The notes beneath the pieces are model-generated. The model ran no database searches. It was not told where the DNA came from and saw nothing but the letters and a program-made list of their open reading frames with translations. From assembly GCA_963832365.1 (NCBI GenBank), contig CAWHUL010000012.1, positions 1 through 64,000 of the forward strand: 64,000 bases of DNA, written 5' to 3'. The stretch comes from CAWBRT01 sp963832365. Lineage in GTDB: Bacteria > Acidobacteriota > Terriglobia > Terriglobales > Acidobacteriaceae. This document shows positions 26,545-36,010 of this stretch, one piece after another. Numbering within the stretch: position 1 is the first letter of the stretch; every line of letters begins with the position of its first letter. Position numbers and translations under genes: made by a program.

Positions 26545-27693
26545 ATGGTTGATCCGTTAGAAGCGGCGGTGGTATGCGAAACGACGCAAAAGCTCATCAG
26601 GATTCCGTCGATCAATCCGACTCTTGCGCCCGAGGGCGAAGGCGAATTGGCGATTGCCACATTTGCGCGCGCCTGGATGCTGGCGCATGGCATGCGAAGC
26701 TGGCTTGAAGAGCCCGCGCCGGGTAGGCCCAACGCGATTGGCGAATGCGGTAATGGCAAGGGGCCGACGCTCGTGCTCTGTGCTCACCTGGACACCGTGT
26801 CCGCGACGGGAATGACGCGTCCGCCCTTCGATGGACTTGTCGAGGGCAATCGCGTCTACGGAAGAGGAGCCTTCGACATGAAGGGCAGTGCCGCGGCGGT
26901 TCTCTGCGCCGCTGCTTCCGTGGCCCAGCGCGAGATCAATGGAAAGCTGCTCGTTGCTCTCGTGTCCGACGAGGAATATGCCAGCATCGGCGCACAGCAC
27001 TTCGTCGAACACCACAAGGCCGATGCCTGCATCTTGACCGAGGCCAGCGAGGGCCGGCTCATCCTGGCGCACAAGGGATTTGTCTGGGTGGAAATCATAA
27101 CCGCCGGAAAGGCCGCGCACGGCAGCCGGTGGGACCTTGGAGAAAGCGCGATCGGCAAAATGGGCCGTATCGTTTCCGCCTTCGAAGACTTCGACCGGGA
27201 GGTCTTGCGCAAACGCTGCCATCCGCTGGTCGGACCCGCGTCGCAGCACTGCGCTCTCATCCAGGGAGGAACCGGGCTTTCGACCTACTCCGAACGCTGC
27301 TCATTGCAAATCGAGCGCCGCACCTTGCCGGGTGAAAAGACCGAGGACGTGCTGGCCGAGTTGCGCGACGTGATCGCCAAGGCGGGCGAACAAGCCGAAT
27401 TGCGCTGCATCCTGGAGCGCCCTCCCCTGACCTGCGATCGTGAGCAGGCCATCGCCGGTTTTGTGCGCGAAGCCGCGCGCCAGGTCACTGGACACCTGCC
27501 CGAAGAAGCCGGAGTCTCGTATTGGATGGATGCCGCCCTTTTCGCCGCTGCCGGCATTCCAACTGTGAATTACGGCCCGAGCGGCGCTGGCGCCCACGAG
27601 GCTGTCGAGTGGGTCGATATCGATTCCGTCGTCCAATGTGCCAACGTATTTGCGAACGCGGCGAAGATGTTCTTTGCCGGTAAAGTCAGTTAG
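26545..27693 (+). CDS. M20-family metallopeptidase (ArgE/DapE-like)
   Basis: This 382-residue zinc-dependent amidohydrolase carries the five expected metal and catalytic positions. They are H81 and D83 in CAHLDTV, D111 in GAFDMKGS, the E143-E144 pair in SDEEY, E166 in LTEAS, and a late His in GAGAHEAVEWV. The dimerisation domain lies in the middle. Members deacylate or hydrolyse N-acyl amino acids and peptides; ArgE, DapE, carboxypeptidase G2 and aminoacylases all share this pattern, so the substrate is open. Translation starts at ATG with a strong AAGGAGG site. The neighbours give no hint. Confidence 0.88.
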   Translation: MVDPLEAAVVCETTQKLIRIPSINPTLAPEGEGELAIATFARAWMLAHGMRSWLEEPAPGRPNAIGECGNGKGPTLVLCAHLDTVSATGMTRPPFDGLVEGNRVYGRGAFDMKGSAAAVLCAAASVAQREINGKLLVALVSDEEYASIGAQHFVEHHKADACILTEASEGRLILAHKGFVWVEIITAGKAAHGSRWDLGESAIGKMGRIVSAFEDFDREVLRKRCHPLVGPASQHCALIQGGTGLSTYSERCSLQIERRTLPGEKTEDVLAELRDVIAKAGEQAELRCILERPPLTCDREQAIAGFVREAARQVTGHLPEEAGVSYWMDAALFAAAGIPTVNYGPSGAGAHEAVEWVDIDSVVQCANVFANAAKMFFAGKVS

Positions 27694-28085
27694 GAGCGGC
27701 AAGGGAGCGGCCGCGGGGCGTGGACGGCGGCTCGATTTCGATGCTTACAGTGCAGATAGGCTGAAAAGCGACGCGGCTGAGTAGTATTTTATCTTGAGCA
27801 ACGACTCAACATAAAAAATACGCTTTGAGGAAGAAACGGCAGCATCCTTTCCGCAGGCAGGCGGCATCTATCAAACTAACAGAATTACACCGGGCGCTTA
27901 CCACCGATAAAGCAGCCTGCAAATTTTGAAGCTGCTTCTACAAGTTCTCAGATCGTCCTTCCAACTGATGTCACCCTTCTAAATCCTCCTCCACAAACCC
28001 CGCGCCCGCGGTGTGTCCGGCGGAAAGGGCTGCTAAAAGGCTGGAGCCGCCTCTTCAAAGACGGATATTCCTACTCTGGTTCGCT
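27694..28085. other. 392-base gap between convergent genes
   Basis: The M20 peptidase and the leftward anchored protein converge here. I see no gene, RNA or strong terminator. An AT-rich patch around 27780-27830 may mark old intergenic DNA. Confidence 0.4.
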
Positions 28086-29168
28086 CTAGCGATTCTTTGG
28101 GCGATTGTGTTTAGGCTTGCTCGCTGGAGGCTTGGAGGCGGGCGATTCTTTTTGCTGATCCAGCGCAAACATCGGCTCCGCGAAAAACTTCTTGAGGAAG
28201 CCGGTGGGGATGCTGGCGCTCAGGATGGCGTGGTCTTTTTCCTGCTGAATCTTGATGCTGTCGAATACGGCCTTTACATCGAGATCGTTTCCCGAGGCGT
28301 GCAGGCTGCTCTCGATCGACTTGAACATCTCCAGAAAAGCACTCGCCTGACTGGTGAACTGCCGTGCCTGTTGTTCGCCGGGCAGCAGGAATTCAACCTT
28401 TGCGTGCACCGCGCCGACGTATCGCACGGATGCAATCACCATGCTGCCATAAGGCAAGAGCACATCGAAGCCGCCAGGCAAGGGGAAGGGATTCGCGGCG
28501 CGCGGATCGGCGGGAGCCGTGGGAATCCTGGCGATGGCCCATATCAGGCTGGCGAAGGGCACATCGCGATAGTACTGTGCCAGCAGCGACGGCCCGCGAA
28601 CGGGCAGCGCCAAGTGCCTGGAGCGGTCGATCATGCCGCGGATGACGCCCGCATCTTGGACATTGGAAATGGCTACGGAGTCGATGTTCAGGATGGCAAC
28701 GCGCACCGTCCGGTCTTCCACGGGAACATTGAAAATCTCAATGCCCTCGTAGCTGTCCACCGATTGACCAATCTTCCTCAGGTAGGCTTGCACTCGCTGA
28801 TGATCGAAGTGTCCCACCAGCACCTGCGAGAAGTGATTTTCGGCGGTGCGGCCTTTGACGGCTGTGCCCAGGTGCACGGCAAACGCAGCTTCCTCAAGAT
28901 CGCGTTCGAAATCGAAGCCGGTCTGGCGGATGAAGTCCTCGTATTCGGGATCGTGCTTCGGGGCGGGTGAGTTGCTGAAAGCGGTCAAGCGATGAATGTT
29001 GCGCAGGTTGAGGTAGACGACGGCGTCGCACTCCGGCAACAATCGCGCCGCTTCGGGCGCCGCATGACGGCGAAGCAGCAAGAGACCGGCAATGGCCGCT
29101 GCCAACAGCACCAGAACGATGCTGGAGAACAGGAGGCGTTTTGTTCGCGCCATCATTGGCATCTGCAC
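28086..29168 (-). CDS. Membrane-anchored hypothetical protein
   Basis: This protein of about 360 residues has an N-terminal hydrophobic anchor (LLFSSIVLVLLAAAIAGLLL) and a long soluble part of mixed alpha/beta character. It ends in a Lys/Pro-rich tail (SPASKPPASKPKHNRPKNR). Segments such as FAVHLGTAVKGRTAENHFSQ and SMVIASVRYVGAVHAKVEFL recur in uncharacterised acidobacterial proteins, but no function is known to me. The start is uncertain: GTG 29168, ATG 29162 or ATG 29153 are all possible. It is transcribed away from the tRNA/tuf cluster. Confidence 0.7.
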   Translation of the reverse strand: MQMPMMARTKRLLFSSIVLVLLAAAIAGLLLLRRHAAPEAARLLPECDAVVYLNLRNIHRLTAFSNSPAPKHDPEYEDFIRQTGFDFERDLEEAAFAVHLGTAVKGRTAENHFSQVLVGHFDHQRVQAYLRKIGQSVDSYEGIEIFNVPVEDRTVRVAILNIDSVAISNVQDAGVIRGMIDRSRHLALPVRGPSLLAQYYRDVPFASLIWAIARIPTAPADPRAANPFPLPGGFDVLLPYGSMVIASVRYVGAVHAKVEFLLPGEQQARQFTSQASAFLEMFKSIESSLHASGNDLDVKAVFDSIKIQQEKDHAILSASIPTGFLKKFFAEPMFALDQQKESPASKPPASKPKHNRPKNR

Positions 29169-29400
29169 GCGCCCGCCTCGTCAGCAGGCGAAAATTCAAG
29201 TAGAATCATGGCCGAAGCTGAATCATAGCACTGCCGGGCGTCGGCGCAGACGGGCGTCCGGAAGGCATGCGCACCGAGGGCAACTGGTTGCGCGCCAGGT
29301 TTCGAATGTGCTAATCTTTGTACTTTGTGTGGGCACTAAAGTTTCGGCCGTGTTGTGCTCTAAAGTTTAGTGTGTGTGCTTGTTGTATGGTTCCAGCATC

Positions 29401-29476
29401 GCTGGCGTAGCTCAGCTGGTAGAGCATCTGATTTGTAATCAGAGGGTCGGGGGTTCAAATCCCTTCGCCAGCTCCA
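29401..29476 (+). tRNA. tRNA-Thr (anticodon UGU)
   Basis: A complete cloverleaf is present. The acceptor GCTGGCG pairs with CGCCAGC, the D arm reads GCTCAGCTGGTAGAGC, and the anticodon stem is TCTGA/TCAGA with loop TTTGTAA. The T arm is GGGGG-TTCAAAT-CCCTT (with one wobble). CCA is encoded. The anticodon TGT reads threonine ACA codons. Confidence 0.96.
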
Positions 29477-29755
29477 AGTTGCTTTCCGGGTACGCGAGCG
29501 CTGGCGAGGGTGTCTGCCGATTCCCGGCCGAATAGGGCGCGCAATCGTTTTTGCAATCCACACGGACCTGCCGGTGAATGCGGCTGCCAGGGCGTCGGGA
29601 GATGTCTTGGGTGCCCATAGCTGTTGCGTGTGAACCTGCGGAGTGCCGCATGAGGCTTCGGCCGGTAATGTGCTCGAAGCGGATCTTTGAAAGTTTAGGT
29701 CTTGGTTCGGAGCCCTATGGCAGCGCGGCTACGCTCCACCGTAGAATCGGGACGT

Positions 29756-29843
29756 GCACAGGTGGGTGAGCGGTTAAAGCCAACAGACTGTAAATCTGTC
29801 CGCCTATTGGCGTTCGGTGGTTCGAATCCACCCCTGTGCACCA
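29756..29843 (+). tRNA. tRNA-Tyr (anticodon GUA)
   Basis: An acceptor GCACAGG pairs with CCTGTGC and the anticodon stem ACAGA/TCTGT holds the loop CTGTAAA. A long variable arm (CCGCCTATTGGCG) marks a class II tRNA. The T arm GGTGG-TTCGAAT-CCACC and encoded A-CCA end follow. This is the tyrosine tRNA of the cluster. Confidence 0.95.
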
Positions 29844-29895
29844 GTATTTTGTTTGCCTCGTTAAGTTCTGAGCGGCGGCGGCAGTTCGGTGATGC

Positions 29896-30078
29896 GTGAG
29901 ACGCGAAACGAAGCTATGGCTGGCCTTGGCGATTTACGGCGGGCTGGGCGTATTGGAGTGGCTGACGCTGGACGGGAAAGTTCGTTCAGCGGCCTTGTTG
30001 ATTTTGGCTTTCTTCGTTGTCCGCACCCTGGTGCAGGACCGCAGGGCAGCCGCGCAAGAGCGCGACGAACGGCAGTAG
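29896..30078 (+). CDS. Small membrane protein between tRNA genes
   Basis: This 60-residue protein starts at GTG 29896. It has two hydrophobic segments (about residues 7-21 and 29-46) and a charged C-terminus ending in RRAAAQERDERQ. No family is recognised. It lies between tRNA-Tyr and tRNA-Gly in the same direction and may be expressed with the tRNA cluster. The short length and non-ATG start keep confidence moderate. Confidence 0.5.
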   Translation: MRRETKLWLALAIYGGLGVLEWLTLDGKVRSAALLILAFFVVRTLVQDRRAAAQERDERQ

Positions 30079-30101
30079 CGCGACAAGGCCTGGGGAATTG
30101 A

Positions 30102-30176
30102 GCGGGAGTAACTCAGTGGTAGAGTCTCAGCCTTCCAAGCTGTTGGTCGCGGGTTCGATTCCCGTCTCCCGCTCCA
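30102..30176 (+). tRNA. tRNA-Gly (anticodon UCC)
   Basis: The acceptor GCGGGAG pairs with CTCCCGC. The D arm is ACTCAGTGGTAGAGT, the anticodon loop is CTTCCAA, and the T arm reads CGGG-TTCGATT-CCCG. CCA is encoded. Anticodon TCC gives glycine. It sits between the small membrane protein gene and the second tRNA-Thr. Confidence 0.95.
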
Positions 30177-30232
30177 GGAATTTGAGTCGCGCGTGTAGCT
30201 TGCGCGAATAGAGTTTTGGAAGAGTTTAGAAA

Positions 30233-30308
<76 letters not shown>

Positions 30309-30416
30309 GAGTTTTGTAGTTGGCCGGGTGAGTACAACTTGGCCGCGTCCAAAGCGGCCGATCCAAGTCCTCAACGCAGTACGCAAAATCAAAAGGTAAT
30401 ACTAGGGCAGAAAGCA

Positions 30417-31604
<1,188 letters not shown>

Positions 31605-31745
31605 TAGACTTTAATTGTGGCAAGGCGATTCCATCCGCTTTGCCGATTTCTCGGCGGGCGCCAAGGCACCCGCTGATATCCGGGCTTGGACCCGGACAAG
31701 GCCAAGCGGCCCTGGCCGCAAGGCGATTAACAGAAGGAGTTCAAC

Positions 31746-31898
31746 ATGCCCCGCGAAATCGTGACTTTGCAGTGTACCGACTGCAAGGACAAAAACTACT
31801 CGACCACGAAAAACAAGAAGACGACGACTGAGCGGTTGGAGTTCAGCAAGTTCTGCCGTAAGTGCCGGAAGCACACGACTCACCGCGAAATCAAGTAA
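31746..31898 (+). CDS. rpmG: 50S ribosomal protein L33
   Basis: This 50-residue protein is short but unmistakable: MPREIVTLQCTDCKDKNYST followed by an Lys-rich middle and FCRKCRKHTTHREIK at the end. The two CxxC pairs form the zinc ribbon of the C+ form of L33. It has an AGGAG site 6 bases before ATG. It lies between tuf and tRNA-Trp, the usual place ahead of secE-nusG. Confidence 0.95.
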   Translation: MPREIVTLQCTDCKDKNYSTTKNKKTTTERLEFSKFCRKCRKHTTHREIK

Positions 31899-31983
31899 TG
31901 CGTTGGCCGAACACAGTTGGCAATTCCGCGGGGAGGAGCCGACGAGAAAAGGCTTCTTGAATTGAGAGGTCTGGTACAGAAAC

Positions 31984-32059
31984 AGGGGCGTAAGCTCAAC
32001 GGCTAAACTGCCGGTCTCCAAAACCGGACTTGGGGGTTCGAATCCCTCCGCCCCTGCCA
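31984..32059 (+). tRNA. tRNA-Trp (anticodon CCA)
   Basis: The acceptor AGGGGCG pairs with CGCCCCT. The anticodon stem CCGGT/ACCGG holds loop CTCCAAA, giving anticodon CCA. The T arm is GGGGG-TTCGAAT-CCCTC. Discriminator G and CCA are encoded. It sits between rpmG and secE, as in many bacteria. Confidence 0.96.
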
Positions 32060-32140
32060 TCCGCTCGGAGATCCGGTGCGGTGGCGACAGAAGGCAGAAG
32101 TAGACGTTCCGGCAAGGGACGCGCTCGATAGGATTTGGCA

Positions 32141-32401
32141 ATGGCAAAGGCAGTGGTGGCAAGCATCGACGACAACAGGCTAACGACACGGATCAAGCAT
32201 TGGCCGCAGCGGACGAAAGACTTTTACAACGACGTGCGCACCGAGATGAAGAAGGTGACCACGCCGGCGTTAAAAGAGGTTCAGGCCACGACTACCGTTG
32301 TCATCGTCACGGTTTTCCTGTTTGGAATTTATTTCTGGGTCGTGGACGGCACGATCAATCGTTTGCTGGAACCGGTCTTTCGTTACTTCGGCCAGCACTA
32401 G
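32141..32401 (+). CDS. secE: Preprotein translocase subunit SecE
   Basis: This 86-residue protein has a cytosolic amphipathic helix (WPQRTKDFYNDVRTEMKKVT) followed by one transmembrane helix (VVIVTVFLFGIYFWVV), the normal bacterial SecE build with the conserved E-M-K-K-V-T segment. SecE is the essential clamp of the SecYEG channel. ATG 32141 is preferred, with AGGA 7 bases before; a TTG six bases upstream is an alternative. It lies between tRNA-Trp and nusG. Confidence 0.93.
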   Translation: MAKAVVASIDDNRLTTRIKHWPQRTKDFYNDVRTEMKKVTTPALKEVQATTTVVIVTVFLFGIYFWVVDGTINRLLEPVFRYFGQH

Positions 32402-32487
32402 CCGTGCGGCGATGGCGCGCCTGAGGTTTGCAGGATACCGCTCAAACGCCGAGTTGAGCCGATAGCGTTTGGGGCGAGACAAAATTT

Positions 32488-33159
32488 ATGGAAGAGATTA
32501 CGAAAAACGAGGGGAGCAGCGGGGACGCGGAGCAGGGCCAGCAGGGCGCGGGATCGCCCGAGACGCCCGCTGTCGTTCCTCCTGAAGTTCCCCAGAACCC
32601 GAATCTGAAGTGGTACATCGTCCACACTTATTCGGGGTTCGAGCGCAAGGTCAAGGAGTCGCTCGAATCGCGCATACGCGCTTTCAACTTGGAGAACAAG
32701 ATTGGCAAGGTGCTGATTCCGACCGAGTCGGTGACCGAAGTGCGCGCCGGCAAGAAGTACACCAGCGAGCGCATGTTCTTTCCCGGATACGTTCTGGTCG
32801 AGATGGACCTGACGGGCTTTCGCGGCGGCGGAGAGGGCGATCATGTCTGGCACGTGGTGAAATCCACGCCACGGGTGACCGGGTTCGTCGGCACCGCCAA
32901 CGATCCAACTCCTCTGAGCGAGGAGGAGGTTCAACACATTATCTACCGCGTTGCCGATTCCAAGGAGAAGCCGAAGCTCAAGGTCAAGTTCGAGAAGAAT
33001 GAATCGGTACGCATCACCGAAGGTCCATTCGCGACCTTCCAGGGAATCGTCGACGAGGTGAATGACGACCGCGAGACGCTGAAAGTGATGGTAACGATCT
33101 TCGGCCGCGCTACTCCGGTCGAGTTGGAATTTGGACAAGTAGAGAAGACGGTAAGTTAA
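32488..33159 (+). CDS. nusG: Transcription termination/antitermination factor NusG
   Basis: This 223-residue protein contains the NGN domain (WYIVHTYSGFERKVKESLES through MFFPGYVLVEMDL) and a C-terminal KOW domain (SVRITEGPFATFQGIVDEVN). NusG binds RNA polymerase and links it to the ribosome or Rho. Unusual here is a Gly/Glu/Pro-rich N-terminal extension of about 38 residues (starting MEEITKNEGSSGDAEQ) that is likely disordered. The NGN domain begins only after it. Placement between secE and rplK is canonical. Confidence 0.95.
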   Translation: MEEITKNEGSSGDAEQGQQGAGSPETPAVVPPEVPQNPNLKWYIVHTYSGFERKVKESLESRIRAFNLENKIGKVLIPTESVTEVRAGKKYTSERMFFPGYVLVEMDLTGFRGGGEGDHVWHVVKSTPRVTGFVGTANDPTPLSEEEVQHIIYRVADSKEKPKLKVKFEKNESVRITEGPFATFQGIVDEVNDDRETLKVMVTIFGRATPVELEFGQVEKTVS

Positions 33160-33285
33160 ACGAAGGCAAAACGGTCCTTCGCGGTGGCCTTATCCTGAGC
33201 CGAAAAGCCTAGACTCAGGGACGCCGACGCGGGTTGGTTCAAGCGAGCCGGTCATGCGGCGGGACCGAAAAATAGAAAGGTTTTT

Positions 33286-33720
33286 ATGGCAAAGAGGGTT
33301 ACAGGACAAGTCAAGTTGCAGATCGCGGCCGGCAAGGCCACTCCGGCGCCTCCCGTTGGGCCCGCTCTGGGCCAGGCGCAGATCAACATTATGGAGTTCT
33401 GCAAGCAGTTCAACGCCAGGACCAACAGCAAGGAGCTCGAAGGGCTGATTGTTCCGGTGGTGGTTTCGGTTTACAGCGATCGGACCTTCACGTTTATCAC
33501 CAAGACCCCGCCCGCTTCGATTCTGCTGAAGCGTGCCGCCAACATCGCCAAAGGCTCAGGCTCTCCCAACAAGGAGAAGGTTGGCAAGGTTACGGAAAAG
33601 CAGGTGCTCGAGATAGCCAAGCAGAAGATGCCGGACCTCAACGCGGCTTCGCTGGATGCCGCGGTTAAGAGTGTGAAGGGGACGGCCCGCTCGATGGGAC
33701 TGGACGTCGTCGCCGGTTAG
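33286..33720 (+). CDS. rplK: 50S ribosomal protein L11
   Basis: This 144-residue protein matches L11 throughout. The N-terminal domain has VKLQIAAGKATPAPPVGPAL and the linker-adjacent GLIVPVVVSVYSDRTFTF. The C-terminal rRNA-binding domain ends with VKSVKGTARSMGLDVV. L11 forms the GTPase-associated centre with L10 and L12. It starts with ATG at 33286 behind an AAAGG site. It is followed by rplA after a spacer with a perfect hairpin. Confidence 0.97.
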   Translation: MAKRVTGQVKLQIAAGKATPAPPVGPALGQAQINIMEFCKQFNARTNSKELEGLIVPVVVSVYSDRTFTFITKTPPASILLKRAANIAKGSGSPNKEKVGKVTEKQVLEIAKQKMPDLNAASLDAAVKSVKGTARSMGLDVVAG

Positions 33721-33730
33721 CCAAGACTTT

Positions 33731-33750
33731 CTTGCGGCGCATGCCGCAAG
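33731..33750 (+). other. Perfect stem-loop in the rplK-rplA spacer
   Basis: CTTGCGGC pairs with GCCGCAAG around a GCAT loop. There is no T-run, so it is unlikely to be an intrinsic terminator. Ribosomal protein L1 is known to repress its own operon by binding mRNA in some bacteria, but I cannot show that this hairpin is such a site. Confidence 0.4.
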
Positions 33751-33830
33751 TCGACAACACCACGGCTCACGCTGTACCCCAGTGATTGGGACCACGTAAA
33801 GCGTGCGCGGTGGGAGACTAGGAGTGAAAA

Positions 33831-34541
33831 GTGGGACGTAAAGCTGGGAAGAATATCGACAAGGCGCGCGCCTCCGTGGAGGACCGCCCTTACTCGCTCG
33901 CCGATGCGGTTTCACTGTTGCAAAAGGTGAAATTCGCCAAATTCGACGAGACCGTGGATCTCACTCTAAGACTGGGTGTCGATCCGAAACACGCCGATCA
34001 GATGGTGCGCGGCACGGTTGTGCTGCCGCACGGACTCGGCAAGTCAAAGAAGGTGCTGGTCATCGCCAGTGGCGAAAAAGTGCGTGAAGCCGAAGCCGCC
34101 GGTGCCGACATTGTCGGCGGCGAAGAAATGGTCGAGAAGATCCAGAAGGAAAGCTGGACGGATTTCGACGCCGTGATCGCTACGCCTGACATGATGAAGT
34201 CCGTCGGACGCCTGGGCAAAGTGCTCGGCCCGCGCGGCCTGATGCCGAATCCCAAGACCGGAACCGTTACCTTCGATGTGGCCAAAGCGGTGCAAGAGGT
34301 GAAGGCCGGCAAGGTCGAGTTCCGCACCGACAAGACGGCGCTGGTGCATGTGCCGGTAGGCAAAATTTCGTTCGACCTCACGAAGCTGGTTGAAAATGCG
34401 ACCACGGTTGTTACCGCGGTGGTCAAAGCCAAGCCGGCTGTTGCCAAAGGCAAGTACATCAAGGGCTGCACCCTGAGCTCGACCATGGGTCCGGGCGTAC
34501 CTATCGATACCGCCCCGGTTGAGGCTGCGGCGAAAGCGTAG
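33831..34541 (+). CDS. rplA: 50S ribosomal protein L1
   Basis: This 236-residue protein carries the L1 signatures. Domain I starts after KNIDKARASV, domain II has RGTVVLPHGLGKSKKVLVIA, and the return region contains LGPRGLMPNPKTGTVT and VEFRTDKTALVHVPVGK. L1 binds 23S rRNA at the L1 stalk and can repress its own mRNA. The start is GTG 33831; a strong ribosome site (GGAG about 13 bases upstream) supports it. Confidence 0.97.
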   Translation: MGRKAGKNIDKARASVEDRPYSLADAVSLLQKVKFAKFDETVDLTLRLGVDPKHADQMVRGTVVLPHGLGKSKKVLVIASGEKVREAEAAGADIVGGEEMVEKIQKESWTDFDAVIATPDMMKSVGRLGKVLGPRGLMPNPKTGTVTFDVAKAVQEVKAGKVEFRTDKTALVHVPVGKISFDLTKLVENATTVVTAVVKAKPAVAKGKYIKGCTLSSTMGPGVPIDTAPVEAAAKA

Positions 34542-34612
34542 GACGACAAAAGATTGACCAACAACCCGGCAGAGCCAGAGGGCGTTTGCGCGGGATCTCG
34601 AAGGAATCAGCA

Positions 34613-35158
34613 ATGGCTGTCACGAAAGCAAAAAAACACGAACAGGTAAAACAGCTCGCCGGCGAATTGCAGAGCATCAAGAATGGCTTTGTAGCCGAGT
34701 TCGGCAAGCTGACGGTTGCCAATGACGATGAACTGCGCAAGGCGATCCGTGGTACCGGCGCAAAGTATCGCGTCGTCAAGAACACGCTCGCCGAGCGCGC
34801 GGCGGAGGGCACGGCTTTTGAAAGCGTTGTAAAGAGCCTTGCGGGCCGTACCTCGATCGCCTACACGACAGGCGACCCGGTGACGCTGGCGAAGGCGCTC
34901 ACCAAGTACGCCAAGGACAATCCGGAGCTGAAGTTCAGGGCCGGAGTCGTCGAAGGCCGCGTCATTCAGGCCAAAGACATTGTGGCGCTCGCCAACCTGC
35001 CGTCGAAGGCAGAGCTTTACTCGAAGCTGCTCTTCCTGATGAGCGCTCCGGCAACACGACTGGTGACGGCCGTCAACGCGGTGGGACGCAATCTCGCCGT
35101 GGTTCTCAACCAGGGCGTGGAAAAGAAGAAATTCCAGGACGGCGAACCGGCTGCTTAG
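34613..35158 (+). CDS. rplJ: 50S ribosomal protein L10
   Basis: This 181-residue protein has the L10 N-terminal rRNA-binding domain (KAKKHEQVKQLAGELQ and YRVVKNTLAERAAEGT) and a C-terminal helix that binds L7/L12 dimers. ATG 34613 has an AGGA site; an in-frame start at 34586 is less good. It is the base of the ribosomal stalk. The distance to rplL (372 bases) is much larger than the usual few dozen. Confidence 0.95.
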   Translation: MAVTKAKKHEQVKQLAGELQSIKNGFVAEFGKLTVANDDELRKAIRGTGAKYRVVKNTLAERAAEGTAFESVVKSLAGRTSIAYTTGDPVTLAKALTKYAKDNPELKFRAGVVEGRVIQAKDIVALANLPSKAELYSKLLFLMSAPATRLVTAVNAVGRNLAVVLNQGVEKKKFQDGEPAA

Positions 35159-35530
35159 TTCCGGCCGTCTGTCATGGGTGAATCCGGCGGTTGCCGTTTG
35201 GCGGCTGGTCGGGTGAAAAGTTCGGACCACTGGTCTGAGGGTTCGGGGCGGTGAACGCCGCTCCAGAAGTTTTTGTTATCCGTTCGGCCCTGCCGGAAAG
35301 GAAGTTGATGTCCTGGCGGGTGCCCCGTTTGAGTGTGTAGAGTTCGTCGCGTGTCTGGCGCGGCGGCGAGATGTCCACCCCGGTAGGTTAATAGCTGTCC
35401 GGGTGGTTGGAGCGGGCCTAAGTCACGCAGTGATTGCGTTGCGGCCGTCCGTAGGTCTCGAGCTCTTCCGCAGGCGGAGATAACGAAATCAACACTAAAG
35501 AAGAATAACGATCAAGATTGGAGAATCGAA
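35159..35530. other. Long rplJ-rplL spacer (372 bases)
   Basis: No gene is supported here. The region includes short stem-loops such as TCCGC-AGG-CGGA near its end and a GGGGCGG/CCGCTCC stem around 35254-35273. It may hold an extra promoter or a leader for rplL. Stalk protein L12 is needed in more copies than L10, which such an arrangement could help provide. That is an inference. Confidence 0.45.
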
Positions 35531-35908
35531 ATGGCGGATTTGCAGCAGTTGGAAGAACAGATTGTCGGGTTGTCGCTGCTTGAAGCGGCAGAATTGGTAA
35601 AGAAGTTGGAAGAGCGTCTTGGGGTTTCGGCTGCGGCTGCAGCTCCAGTCGCAGTGGCAGCCGCGGGCGCGGCGGCAGCGGCTCCGGTCGAAGAAAAGAC
35701 GGAATTCACCGTCATGCTCATGGCCGCTGGCGCGAACAAGATCAATGTTATCAAGGCCGTACGCGAAGTTACCAGCTTGGGCTTGAAAGAAGCCAAGGAC
35801 CTGGTCGACGGCGCGCCCAAGCCGGTGAAAGAAGGCGTCTCGAAGGACGAAGCCGAGACGATCCGGAAGAAGTTCGCCGACGCCGGAGCGACAGTCGAAG
35901 TTAAGTAG
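35531..35908 (+). CDS. rplL: 50S ribosomal protein L7/L12
   Basis: This 125-residue protein has a helical N-terminal dimerisation domain (LQQLEEQIVGLSLLEAAELV), an Ala-rich hinge (about residues 34-52) and the C-terminal factor-binding domain (EFTVMLMAAGANKINVIKAV to EVK). L12 recruits translation factors. ATG 35531 has a GGAG site. It is followed by strong hairpins and a terminator-like element. Confidence 0.97.
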   Translation: MADLQQLEEQIVGLSLLEAAELVKKLEERLGVSAAAAAPVAVAAAGAAAAAPVEEKTEFTVMLMAAGANKINVIKAVREVTSLGLKEAKDLVDGAPKPVKEGVSKDEAETIRKKFADAGATVEVK

Positions 35909-35937
35909 GCAGGGCCGGTGGCCCGAGTGATCTGGAA

Positions 35938-35986
35938 GGTATATCCCGGAAACGAGCCGGGCGGTAGCGCCCGGCGGTGATATACC
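35938..35986 (+). other. Long stem-loop after rplL
   Basis: GGTATATC at 35938-35945 pairs with GATATACC at 35979-35986, enclosing an inner GCCGGGC/GCCCGGC stem. This is a long bipartite hairpin immediately before a terminator-like element, so it may take part in attenuation between rplL and rpoB. Confidence 0.55.
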
Positions 35987-35992
35987 TGAAAT

Positions 35993-36010
35993 GCGCTCGG
36001 AGCGTTTTTT
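35993..36010 (+). terminator. Terminator/attenuator candidate after rplL
   Basis: A short stem CGCT/AGCG (35994-36004) is followed directly by six T (36005-36010). It could be an attenuator: termination here is probably partial because rpoB and rpoC must also be expressed, either by read-through or from a promoter downstream. Confidence 0.55.

Noticed and set aside
28011..28970. Plus-strand frame of 319 codons
   Set aside because: It mirrors the anchored reverse-strand gene and has no ribosome site or domain.
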